From positions 445,971 through 505,970 of the forward strand of contig NW_019091431.1 of assembly GCF_001949145.1 (NCBI RefSeq): DNA of 60,000 nucleotides, in the 5' to 3' direction. Under the pieces are notes generated by a model. The model made no database searches. It had not been told where the DNA came from and saw only the letters and a list, made by a program, of their open reading frames with translations. The stretch comes from Acanthaster planci. Taxonomy: Eukaryota > Echinodermata > Asteroidea > Valvatida > Acanthasteridae. Shown one piece after another: positions 47,207-59,472 of this stretch. Each line of letters starts with the position of its first letter. The stretch's first letter is position 1. The position numbers and the translations under genes were made by a program.

Positions 47207-49203
47207 TCAACTGGGTATCTTATGTCCAATGTCATTTTGACTGGCTTTATCTGCGACTGACGGCTGGCAGGAGCGAACAATCTCGTCAATGTTTTCTTCA
47301 TTGATCTCCAGAAACACCTTACGCTGCCTGCTAAACCAGTAGATCTTGTCGATAGCAATGTCATACCACATGCCATGGAGTGACAGGGAGCCATCAATGA
47401 CTCGACGCCGAATGGAATGATAGGATGACAGATGTTCTAATTGTTGGAGGACACTGACCTGTGAAAGGGCAACACAGATCGGTCAGTTATTGCNNNNNNN
47501 NNNNNNNNNNNNNNNNNNNNNNNNNNNNNNNNNNNNNNNNNNNNNNNNNNNNNNNNNNNNNNNNNNNNNNNNNNNNNNNNNNNNNNNNNNNNNNNNNNNN
47601 NNNNNNNNNNNNNNNNNNNNNNNNNNNNNNNNNNNNNNNNNNNNNNNNNNNNNNNNNNNNNNNNNNNNNNNNNNNNNNNNNNNNNNNNNNNNNNNNNNNN
47701 NNNNNNNNNNNNNNNNNNNNNNNNNNNNNNNNNNNNNNNNNNNNNNNNNNNNNNNNNNNNNNNNNNNNNNNNNNNNNNNNNNNNNNNNNNNNAACTCATA
47801 TGGATGAAAATCTGTGACTGGAAAATCAATTCCAATAAAACGTATTTCTGCTTGTACCTTTGATAGCTTATCTAGCAAGCTCTTTTCCTCTGCAATATCA
47901 AAGTCCTGGAAGTAAGCCTCGAGTGGCTTTGCACCAACATCAAATGTCATGGTGCCTCCTTCAGGTGTCTTAGCACTAAGATCCTGGATCTTGTTCAAGC
48001 TGGCTTCTACTCCGTGGGTGCGACTCCATTGATGAATGAGCTGGCTGACTTGCGTGATGGGTTTCTTACCTTCCCTCTCTCTATAGTGACTGTAGGCCGC
48101 ATAGAGCGCCTCAAGAAAAAAGGAATCAAGGATGAAAAAAACAAGAAATGTATCCGCCTAAAAACCTTGATTTACTGCTATCCAACAGTTGTATTTCATT
48201 TCCTCATAATCCTTTCCTTTTTTTTTTAAATGACAGTATTTTATGAAACCGAACATTTGAGAATTTCAATGTCTAAGAAATTAATTTTTTAATATTTTCC
48301 TCAAAATAAAGGAAACCCAAATTCAACCATAATTTATAGGAAAACTGCATATTTCTTAATTTTAAAGCAAACTATTTCAAAACTAGTAAGCATACACACA
48401 CATTCAAAAGCAAAGTTGGTCTAAGCTCATTTAACTGTGTATCATCCACTGTACAGTGTATGCTAACTTGTCACAGTGTTAATTTCACCTGCTGGTCAAC
48501 AATGCATTGTTACTCACTCAACCGTGACACTGAGCACATGATCAAGGTGTCATAAGAAAGGAGCTATTCAGACATTTAGGGAGACATATAATGCTTCATT
48601 AATGAATCTGCAGTTTTCCTATAAATTATGGTTGAATTTGGGTTTCCTCAAGATGTAACTCTTTAAGACACGGACAGTGACTGTACATTTCATGATTAAC
48701 TTTGTGATTGTTTTGAGAGAAGTAAAGGTCAGCATACCTGGCAGTCCGAGTGTCCACAGACAACAACATGTTCCACCTTAGAACGATTGCACGTAATCTC
48801 CAACGCCACAACCTCAGAGCTCGACTGTGTGTATTCTCCCTGTGTATAGTTGGCCTGCGGGATCACGTTACCAGCATTGCGCAAAAGAAACATGTCACCG
48901 GGGCTGGTTTGGCAGAAGTGAGTGGGTAGGACGCGAGAATCAATACACGAGATGAAGAGAATCGGAGGCTGGAAATGTCAACAAGACAACTAGAATGAAA
49001 CTTAAGCTGAGGAAGCTTAGAAACAAACGCAACATTTGAAGCAATTACACATATCACCATGACATTTACTGGATAAACACAACTGTATAAACTTTTCTAC
49101 TCACCTTCACATGTTGTTTCTGAGCTAACGTTGCCCATTGCACCAAGAAGTTACCCTGTGTGTTTGCTTTGTACTTGATAATACCTCGTAAAATTTTCTC
49201 CAT
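47207..49203 (-). CDS. Beta-class carbonic anhydrase
   Basis: Zinc enzyme interconverting CO2 and bicarbonate; the beta class occurs in many invertebrates but not in vertebrates. Four coding exons in transcript order: 49105-49203, 48738-48968, 47858-48109, 47207-47458; all junctions are phase 0 and they join to 277 residues. Zinc ligands: C41 (SCIDSR, with the catalytic D43-R45 pair), H106 and C109 (CGHSDC). RNAGNVIP, SVLQQLEHL and SLHGMWYDI are family motifs. No signal peptide is evident, so it is cytosolic or mitochondrial. The 299-N gap falls inside intron 3 and loses no coding sequence as modelled. Upstream, candidate non-coding exons end at donors near 49268 and 49951. A consensus donor (GTGAGT) follows six bases after the stop, hinting at a 3' UTR intron. 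Confidence 0.93.
47494..47792. other. Assembly gap (299 N)
   Basis: Run of N within intron 3 of the beta-carbonic anhydrase gene. Flanking exons join in frame without it. Confidence 0.95.
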
Positions 49204-52200
49204 ACCCAGAACGCTCCTGAGGCAATGCTCCTCAGTTTTTGCTGGTGAAAAGCTTGATGGTGAAATAACTTACTGACTCCCTCCTGATAACAAGACCAAT
49301 TCACTGGATTTCTGACAGTCTGAAACATGACCAAAAAATTTACATTTCAATGAAATTTCAATCATAACTTGAATGACTGTCTAGTCTTAGACATGTTGTT
49401 TCACATCTGGTGGCAAGGTACAGCAAAACAACACTGAATGTTGATTGTTGCTGACAGTAAAATACAGCACCAATACGGCCATTTCACAATAGTGCGCTAC
49501 CAAGAGTTTGCAACGCATTGGCCAATCACAGTGTGCAAAATTTGTCGACCCACTGCGCGTTTGGAAAGGGTCGACAAATTTCGCGTGTTATGATTGACAA
49601 ACATGTTGTAAACTCGTGGTGGCGCGCTATTGTGAATCACCCATACTGCATTTCACCGTCAAAACTAATGAATTAGGTTTCTCTGATAATAACGCATGTA
49701 AAGTCTCGATCATCTCCTAACCACGCTAGTATACGATATACCGTAGGCCCTACAATCCACCCCCCATATGGCCATCATCAGGTCTTGACCATGCTGAGGT
49801 TATGCCTAGGCCTGCTTTGCCTAACATAGGCCATGACATAGGGCCGCCTGTACATGTTGTAGCCTATTCAATTTGTTGATGATTCGACAATATCGATCTA
49901 TTCACAATTCACGAAAAACATCAGAAAACAACAAAAACATATTGTGTGACTCACCTGTCGTTTTCCAAAGTTAGAGGGAAGAGATTTCTCTCACTACGAA
50001 GGGTAAATGTACAAACAATGTCTAGCCAGCTTCTGAGATCGTCGCGATTTGTGCACATGTGTCGGCAGCAATGTTTCCCATGTGTTAACAAAAACCCGAA
50101 GCACACTACCGAATTGCGAATCCAACCAATTACGAATAAAAACCTTTTAAGGGTGCACCCTCGTATGAAGGCAAGAAATTTATACACTCAAAATATTCTA
50201 TATTAGAGGGTCCTGAGAGCCATGGAACTGGGGGATTGAAGAAATATGGCACTGAATCTCTGGGCTGGACTCAGGGCTTCCAATTCTGCGTAATTTGGAT
50301 ACAATCGGGTCCGAAAGCACTATTTGAGCCATTTTGCAGAGGGATGCATTTTCAAGTTCAAAATGGCTACTTTCTCAAGCAGTGGAATTTCCTTTGTCTT
50401 AGGGGTGGTCTCCTTTGGGTGAGAATTTCTCAAAAATTCATTGGTCAACCCACTAAAATTGAAAGGAAAATGAAAGAGGACGTGTGGAACATCATTTTTC
50501 TGTGTAGCCTGAACACCTGTTAGAGTTGTGATTATTTTTAAAATACAGGTGTATTTGTCTATGGGAATTTACTAGAAGTGCACCCTATAACATCACCAAA
50601 ATTCCCCCATGATAGCGACGAAAGAAAATAATGAAACGAGATGATCAAAGAAAGGCTAATTAAGAGTGATAAATTGCAGTCTTGGGACAATTTTTTTTTT
50701 ATTTGAAATATTTTTATACAAATCTTTAAGAATGCAGTTAATTTTTTCTTTGTGCAATTTTTTATTGGTCAAATACGCACATATATATAACAAGAAAAAA
50801 GGAATACTTAAAGAAATTTGTGAAACATTTTCATGAGTATATGATGGGTTCTTTGTTGATGAATGAATTAAATCAGAAGTTTTAGTTAAGTATTTCAAAA
50901 GGATGTGCGCAGCTTGTTGATCTAACGCGAGACGGGGAGTTCCTTGAATACTCCAAAACTGTATTCTGGCACAAATTCGGCACTTTGCGAATGGGTGCAA
51001 ACTGTGATTGGGCCAAATTGGGATAATCACGCAAGAACACAGCGCCACCACGCGTTCAGAGAATCTCACATTAAGTGTGTTTATGCGATGTATTTCAATA
51101 CAACACACAAACCTCCTATTTCTGTCATTTACACGTGTTTTAATCGTTCTACTTTCTCACTTATATATTAATTCCATTGCACAATATATTTTATTCAAGT
51201 CTGATTGACAAAGAATGAAACTGATAAATTATTGTTCATACACGCATAATTTCTTTTTTGTGTCATGAAGAGTATAAACAGTGCATACAAAAATAGTGCA
51301 ACATGGTGACCAATATCATTTGGGTATTTTTTAGTCTCCTGTACATCAGTATTTGATACGTTTTGATACTAGTCATGAAAATAAACTTTCAAAATAAATA
51401 CATGAACTTGTCTGTCCAAATAAGTTAATTTCTTCATACACGAATGTCGCACAGCATTATTTTACTTATTGCACGTTAAGTGTTATATAAAAGCACACAC
51501 ATAATTCTTAACTAAACATCCTGAATCAATTCTCCTATAATTTAAATGTTACGAAATTTAAATTACTTTGATCTCTTAGCGATAAATTTGTTCTTTTGTG
51601 GCAAGATGTTGGTATTGTTCCAACTCGCTAATAAAATCACTTCCGTTATGATTATGGCAAGCTTATGAATCGAAATCAAATTTAAATCCTCAGATGAAAC
51701 CATTATTGATAACTCATTTCACAGGTCTATGTACTCACAGATGTGTCCCACACTCTCACATTTGTTCCCTCCAATAACCCACAGACTCACAATCACTCAC
51801 TCTTTAACTAACCCCCTCTTCTATATGGCTGTCATCAGAGCTTGTCTTTCTAGTAGATTCAAATTAACTTATTTCAGACCTGACTAGGGCCCGCAAGCTT
51901 CTCAAAAACTACAGAAACATCAGCCATTTTCCAGATAATCCAAAAAAGAATTTGTATGTAGCCATTATCTATGTAAATTGTGAGAATAATTGAATTTAAA
52001 AATGAAGAATGGTATTATGTAAATTTAAAAAGACAAAAACTGTTAGTTTAAAATTATCATGATAGAGAAACCGTAGTCGTGTTAAGCAATAATAATAAGG
52101 AACTTCTAACTGGGGTGAAGCTTGTGATTAAGTTCGTTTATATTAGATGGCAAATGAAAGCAATTTTAGAATCAAAACTAAGCTGAAAAAATGTAAGCTA

Positions 52201-52391
52201 AGATCGAAGCTACCAAAACAACAATCGAATAGAAAAATTGCTGATTTGTTGTAAAACTGTTCCGACTTAAATCGATTACATAACTATGCTGCTATTAGAA
52301 ACAGCCAAGCGGGATATAAATGATGCTTCGGCATCAATGGGCATCAATGCTATTATGCTGATTACGTGGTCAGTGACTTTTGAACTTGAAG
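49204..52391. other. Region between carbonic anhydrase start and guanylyl cyclase stop
   Basis: The left part should hold the carbonic anhydrase 5' UTR and promoter. Candidate splice donors on the minus strand are near 49268 and 49951. A MITE copy sits at 49471-49648. The right part should hold the guanylyl cyclase 3' UTR. It is AT-rich, and no other gene was recognised. Confidence 0.5.
49471..49648. mobile_element. MITE-like foldback element, copy 2
   Basis: About 178 bp, with long imperfect terminal inverted repeats. It is the same family as 19741-19919 but inserted in the opposite orientation (the asymmetric centre GTTTGGAAAGGGTC is the reverse complement of that in copy 1). It lies just upstream of the beta-carbonic anhydrase start codon, probably in its 5' UTR intron or promoter region. 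More diverged between arms than copy 1. Confidence 0.75.
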
Positions 52392-55300
52392 TTACGCATT
52401 TGCTGTGACATTGGTTGTGATGTCAGAGTCTGTAATGACGATATGCACACGTCGCTTGGGCGAGCTACTGCACCTTGACGCAGGTGATGGGGAACGGCTG
52501 GACGGACGGCTACTGGCAAGGAAATTAGACAAACGGCTAGAAAGACGACTAGTCGGACGGCTGGAAGGATCGACGGCACTCCAGGAGGCGCTACCGGGCC
52601 GGCTAGAGGGGCGACTACTCGGATTGGCCAAGCTGATGCCACTACCTGGCCTGCTACTTGACATGTTGCTCAAGTAATCCCTGGTGCGCGAATATAAAGT
52701 CGTTGTCATTTCGGTCGCCAAAACACCCTCATCGTTGGAGAGGGACGAATTGTCGTCTGGTTCTACCTCAGCGTCGGAGGCACCGTCAGGGACAGTCAAG
52801 AGACTAGACACTGAGCCAACACGCTGTCTTCCATTTAATAAGCTGTCCGTCGGCTGAATATCGGATGTAGTTTGATTGATGGTGGATGTTACAATCGTTG
52901 ATGGTGGATCAGGAGGAATGGCCGGAGTTTGCACTTCCCTTTAAATGAGGCACAAAAGAAAGCAATGCAGATCCCCTGTACAAAATAGGCTACCTACTCG
53001 AAATTACGGTCAGGGGCAATCTGTCGAAGGCTACCTACTTATTACCCATCCCTTTGAACACTTGAATCCTTCAGAACTCAGCCATAGGTTCACACATGGA
53101 ATACGCTTGAATGACATCATGAAAATAAGTTACTTTTGGAAGGTGTTTAAATTACACAGGATATACTTTGAAGACATGATGAGACCTATCTCCATTTCAG
53201 ACTTACGGTTCTATGGCACTCTTCCAATCAGGCAGTGGTTTTGTGAAGCCACTCCTTCCTACTAACCAATATGTCCGCGCCATGCCTTTCCCCTTGGAGA
53301 ATCAAAGAGGAACAGAAAAGCATAAGATGTTTTTATCAACTGACAAACACTATCAACATGAAAACACCCTCACAGCAAGGCCATCAGCGCCTGAAGGTCC
53401 TAGTAGGGCACGATTACACAACTCACAGTCGCTACATGATGACCATTCAACCCTATAAAATGAGACGCCATTTTGTTGAGGCGATCTGTTTAGCGTTAGT
53501 CAAAATTACGTCGCGCGAACCTTTGACGTAATGGCTTTCAAAACAAAGCACTACGTATACGATGCTCGATAGACTCCCTTTGACCCTTCTGTCGTTATTA
53601 CAGGCGTCCTTAACACAGTTTGAAATCTTGTATATCGGGAAAAGTTTTGATATGTCAGTTTAATACCTTTAAGTACACGTCTCCCCTGAGTTCGACTTGG
53701 TATCCACCAAGGTCTTCAAGAATCGTCAGGGTGGATTGGCTAACGTGGATGCGAAACGCTGTGGACAATGAAAATAATGATTCAATCAGGACAAAGTTAA
53801 AGGGAAAAACTTGAAATTCGAATACTGGTTTTATTTTGGCAAATACAAAACTTACCCATGCCATTAGACTCCATTCGAGATGCTGTGTTGATTGTGTCAC
53901 CGAATAGACAATATCTTGGCATTGCAAGACCAACCACACCCGCTGCACAGTGCCCTAAATGCAAAAGGAGAAGCATGCTGACGGTTATGGTAAAAAAATA
54001 CCGCGTAATATCGGTTCGCTTATAATATATGTAGAGCACAATTGTAATTCGGCTTCTCTCAGCAAGACTGAGTTATCCATTGCTGTTGTCTTGAATGATA
54101 TTATTTTGTATTAAATACCTGAATGGATGCCGATTCGCAATCGGAGCGGCACATGAGGCATGTGTCTGATAGTGAACTGGAAGCCTGCAACATGCAGAAG
54201 GTCCAGGGCTAGATTGGCAATCTCGCCGGCATGTTTGTCCCCATTTGTAATTGGTAAGCCGCTGGCAACCATGTACGCATCACCGATGGTCTCAACCTGT
54301 TATGTATTGAAAATTAAAACTCATCACGGTCAGAAATTGCAATTGATTATTTGTAGATACAACGTGCTGACTTGGATGACGGCCCAATTGTTTACAAAAT
54401 GTGGTGTAAAGAACACGTGCATGCGTGCTTAGCTGGATTAGGAGACTTAAACCGTAATGCATAATGCTGAGAGCATGCATGGGGTAAATTTCGGTGGCCA
54501 CACTTTTCGTCCAGCCACACCAACCTTGTACACGTCGTGGTAGGTCAGTGTGTCATCGAAGGCCGTGTACAAATCATTCAGGAAGTCGACCACTTGAAAA
54601 GGGGTGCTCTGAGCTGAGATTGTTGTGAAGCCAACGATGTCAGAGAAGAAGATGGTGACACTGGAGAAACTGACTGGAGGTACAGTGCGGCCTGCCTTCA
54701 ATTCCGAAGCAACACTCCTGTAGGAGTTGAGGAAGTAAGTAGGATTAAAAGGTTATCGCGCCCATCTGGAAAATCTTAGATGAGATGCTATCAAAATCAG
54801 CTATGGCCGGACTGTGTACAGTTTTAATCCAAAACTAAAACAATATATTTCATCCTGCTTACTCAACGCTTACTCAACTTCTTGCAGAATTTAGCAACTA
54901 CAGGTATAGTAAAAAGTTTAGGCGTTTAAATTGCAGTAATATAGAGCCTATGGTATAATTTGGAGGACTGCTATGATGTTCCTTACGGTGGAAGCATCCG
55001 GTTGAGAAGCATATCTGTTTTAGCCTTCTCCTCATCCAGCTCTGCCGTTCTCTCCCGGATCAGGTCCTCCAGATGATTGGAGTATTTTCAAGCATCTTAA
55101 ACATGGAGTCCACAATGTTGGCCCGTCTGTAATGGAAGACGGTTACACGGCATTTGCTGCATTTCCTTGGAAAACATTGCAGCTCTCTTAAAATGCGTAA
55201 GGCTTTTTTGACATGGAAGATTTTATTGAGGTAGTGGTGATAGTTGAACCTTATAATCAGGTGATAATTAGGGGCATAATATTGATACGCAAAATAGTAT

Positions 55301-58300
55301 TTAAACCTATAGCTGTCCTCATAGTGAAGTGACATTTCGGTACATTATTCCCTTTCACCTTCCTCTGTTGAGTTTCTTGAATTCTTGGTAAATGAAGCCA
55401 AAGTCTAGCCTCATATCAGGCATCTCAGACCAACACTGCTTCATGATTTCAATCACTTCTCTTGGTGCTTCATTCTGAGACACAGAGGGTCGACAAAGAG
55501 GTGGAGGCTTCCGGACTTTGGCAACTATTTCTGAGAGCAAAGAAGACGATGCGTTAGGTTTGTTTTTATTACAGATTACGTTCAAATAACTGCAAGCTTT
55601 TTACAATAGCGTGAAATGATCGCTTCCATAAAAGAAACCTCTTGCTCATTGTAACAATGTTTCAAATTCAGGCTAAGGAAGAAATAATGACCTGGTTCAG
55701 TGTTGTTTTGTATTGCTGTAAGTATTAAAGATGGTAAGCCTAATTTGTTTATAGTAATTAATATAGGCATCAAGCCGTTTTCATCTACCGACTAAGAAAA
55801 GATGTTCACTGTTGTATTTGAGATATACCACGGTGGGAACATTCCATGATGGGCACATTGAGTGGTGCCTGGATTAATAGATCACATGTTCCGTTGCCAT
55901 GGGTACGGTACCTTTCTTTTGTCAATTGGCCCTGGACTAAAAAGGTCGGTCACCACAGACCGAAGGTTCGTCTTGTAGTCATGTAGCTAACGATAATTAC
56001 TGGCGATTGTATGGTGTTTACGAATTGTGTGTTTTAGTTTAGTATAAGTAGAAATACGTGGAACACATTGAAATTACAGCAAAGTGCTACGTTTGACAGG
56101 AAAGACAAACATGACTACAAACGTGACAATTATCACGTTTGAATTTCCGCGCGCTGCACTGTCGCCCTGCCGCCATTTACCGCCTCATTGGAGTTGGTGG
56201 TATATACGTATTTTGTGAACACGTCAAAAGCGACTGATCCTTCGATTTTAACGACAATATCCACACATCGTTGGGTTTGCTTAGGCAAAGTGAAATTATG
56301 TGTGACTTCGAGCGCTGGCCCAAGGGACGGAGTAACGCTCGTACGTGTGTGGTACAACTTGGGTAGAGCCGATGATTGAGATCTTTACAACCTTCGTGTT
56401 TGCAGATCAAAGGTACATACAGGTAGACATGTCCAGTGGAACCCAATTTACCGGTTTGTTGGCTGATGAGGTTTCCTAATCGCTGACGAAAACATTAGAG
56501 ACTCATTAGCAAACCGCCAATGACGTAAATAAGAAAAAATAACATAACCTATATCTTTTACAGTTGTTTTCAGAATTCTATCATTTCCTGTCTTACAACA
56601 GCCTGCTTTCATGTTATGAACCACTTTTTGAGAATTTTTAAGAGAAATTTAACCCAAACAAATTTCTCAATATTTCAACGCGGAGTGTCTTTCACGTATC
56701 GGCTCCCTTATGTACAGCAGCACGTGTACATCCAGACCTCCATCTCTAACACAGAATCAGGTGAAAGAAATATTTGTCCTTTTTCAGAAGGAGGTTAATT
56801 CAATTTTCCTTCCAGCCAGACGTAAAATGGGGATGTTTGCTGCATTAATTGCGACAACATGGGCGAGATAGGAACTCAGCTACTGCATTATTACTCTCAT
56901 TAACTGCGACTCCAAGGTTGCGGAAGAAAAATATGGAAATTGTGGCCAGCTACTCCGCAGGTTGCACATGTTCCTCTAACAAATTTTTAAAAACAAATTT
57001 TACTTCAGGATCATAAACACGAGTGATATTAAAATGAATGCAACAGAGCAGTGATGCAGCCTAGCAGGAAGGAGAGTCTTCGGTTTATTTGATGACATTT
57101 TGCCATCGATTTCCTGTCAAACTAGTTGCTATCCAAATACTGATTGTTATAAAAAGGCTGCGTGTGTCTGTAGCGTGTGTGGGTTTACGGCAGAAACACC
57201 GTGGAATAAGTGGAAAAGGGATGAACACGCGGAATATCGAAAGCAACACCATTAAATCTCAGATCTCCCCCTCAGTCACCCATTATGGTCAAACAAAACA
57301 AAGATGCGATAAAAATTGTCTCGGAACCGTTTCAAAGCACACTGCCACAACATTTGGGCGTCTCGCCCAACTCAAACTCACGGTAGATATTTGGTCTTTG
57401 ATAAGTGCTCTGATGTTTACCTTTTGGAGTAATGTTTAGCATGGAGAACGGCTCAGCTCTCGTCAGGACTTCCGACAGGATAATGGCAAAGCTGTAGAAA
57501 TCACCCTTTGGCGTTCCTGTCCTCTTTAAGACGGGATCGCGAAGAAGCTCAGGTGCAGTCCACAATAAATCTGCACATTAATATACACAATATTTTCGTC
57601 CAATTCATTGATTGGCAATTTAACCCTGATAACATGATGATGATAAATTTAAGATGAATTCTTTTACGACCTGCGCTTTGACAACACAATCAAAATAGTG
57701 TCAATTTGACGGACATAATGAAAACATAATGCTAGTCTCCTTCCAGGCGTTATTTACTCTGTGTTACTTATGTTACTCATGTTAACCTCATGTCACCCTA
57801 GCAAAATGAAGCCCAGTCTGATTTTAAAGTTTACACAAAACATAACAGGTTAGCCTCCTGTTTCAGCCGTAACCTCGAAGATACGCCTAGCAAAGAGTTG
57901 ACCAGCCAATTCTACCCGATTGGATAGAGAGCTCTAGCTGTTACCTTCAGGCTCTTCATAAACAATCTCGTCGCTATGGCCCTGTGTCGACAACATGGCA
58001 GGGATTCCATAATCGGTCACTTTCAGAACCCATCTGCTGTCGATGACGCAATTTGATGACGTCAGTCGACCATGTTGCTTGACGGGACTATCATGCAAAT
58101 ACCGCATTCCCTTTAGATATGAACAAAGAGACGTAACTACCTTCAAAAATTTTGATCTACAGAAAGCTGTGAGTATAAATTGCTCCGGAACCCAGTTTGT
58201 GGACTAATTCTGAATGTTTTGAAATGTCAGCCATTCTGATTACATTTTATATTTTAGTAAGAAGTAAAAGAAATACACACAGAATGTTTGCGCAACATTG

Positions 58301-59472
58301 AACTCAAGTCTGTATGATGAGGTTGGGTGCCTCGAAAAATCAAATTCTGTGAGAAAAAATGAAACTTTCTTCAAACACAAAGAGCAAGAAACGTTGAATC
58401 AGCAATTAAAATTGGCAAAAATAATCAGGCAGTGGGCTCATCGACGGCCAGTGACTTCGATAATCAAGAGAATTTCCCCTAAAATCGCTCAAAAAAAAAT
58501 CTGAATATGGAACAAGAACACTTATAGAAATACAAAAGAGGAAAAATAATTCGAGAAGCAAACTGTACTTACTGAGACTAGATCCACTAGTAAAGAGGAT
58601 TTGAAAGTCCAATCCAATTTTAAGTTTTCATTACTGTAGATATCCTACAAACAATTAAAATTCCGACGATTTTAGAAAAATAATTTCATAATAACATTTA
58701 ATGTTGTTTATTTTGATGTCGAAGCTTTAGCAGCAAAATAAAATGAAGGGAAATATCTCTGTTGTGCGAGGGCAGTGCCTTAGGTGGAATTTTTTTATCA
58801 GAAAGGTCACTGCAGGCTGCCGTAGGTACAAGAACGACAGTCAGCATCACTGCCTCATGAGATGAATAATTCAAATTGCCAGAATCTTCATGAGGCAAAT
58901 GGAATCAGGAATGAATCATTTGTAAGCAGTTTGCTTAAAATTAGCTTAGCTGTAGGGCTGTTTTGGTTTTCAAAATTTCAACATTTCCTGTATTAACAAA
59001 TATGACGTCATATTAAACAGAAAAAAGTTCTCATTCTACGCAATTCCCTTTACTTTTCAAGATAGATCTAGAAGGTCTCTTCATGCACATGGGGCATTAT
59101 TTGCAACATTTTTGGAATCGTAAGAATGCTTGTTGCGATAGTAATACTGGGAAATCCGACGAAAATATGAGTCACACTTATTCTGTGTTATTTTTCCCCA
59201 TGTAGCTAAGAAAGTCGAACACATCTACCGAACCGAACCCTACCCCAAAAGGAAAGAAAGGGAAGGTTTAAATGCCCCAATAAGGTTGCTTAACTTCAGT
59301 CTAACACTCAGTGAAGTAGAAAGCAGAATATTTAAGGATATAGTCATAGAAATAGCAGTTTACCTACCCTGAGGCTCATTCGGGTACAATATTCATACAC
59401 CCAGTAGTAATCGCCTGGCTCTGAGTAACAGCCAATAAAAGGGTTGATGTTTTCGTGTCGTAAATCGCGGAC
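52392..59472 (-). CDS. Receptor guanylyl cyclase, intracellular part (5' partial)
   Basis: Makes cGMP. Twelve exons in transcript order: 59368-59472, 58573-58644, 57945-58110, 57421-57570, 55359-55530, 54987-55126, 54525-54717, 54119-54296, 53856-53954, 53667-53758, 53207-53292, 52392-52938. The ligand-binding and membrane exons lie beyond the window. Kinase homology domain: [42 protein letters not shown] in place of HRD and TDYG in place of DFG, so a pseudokinase. Then a signalling helix ([16 protein letters not shown]) and the cyclase domain: [24 protein letters not shown] and [16 protein letters not shown] carry the metal, guanine-selecting and transition-state residues. Exon 54987-55126 lacks one base near 55084-55088, giving a TGA at 55060-55062; other exons agree in phase once that base is allowed for. 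The last exon encodes about 180 Ser/Arg/Pro-rich residues. Confidence 0.92.

Noticed and set aside
47437-47998. Long open frames crossing the second N gap
   Set aside because: N run inside an intron of the carbonic anhydrase gene; the real exons end at 47458 and 47858.
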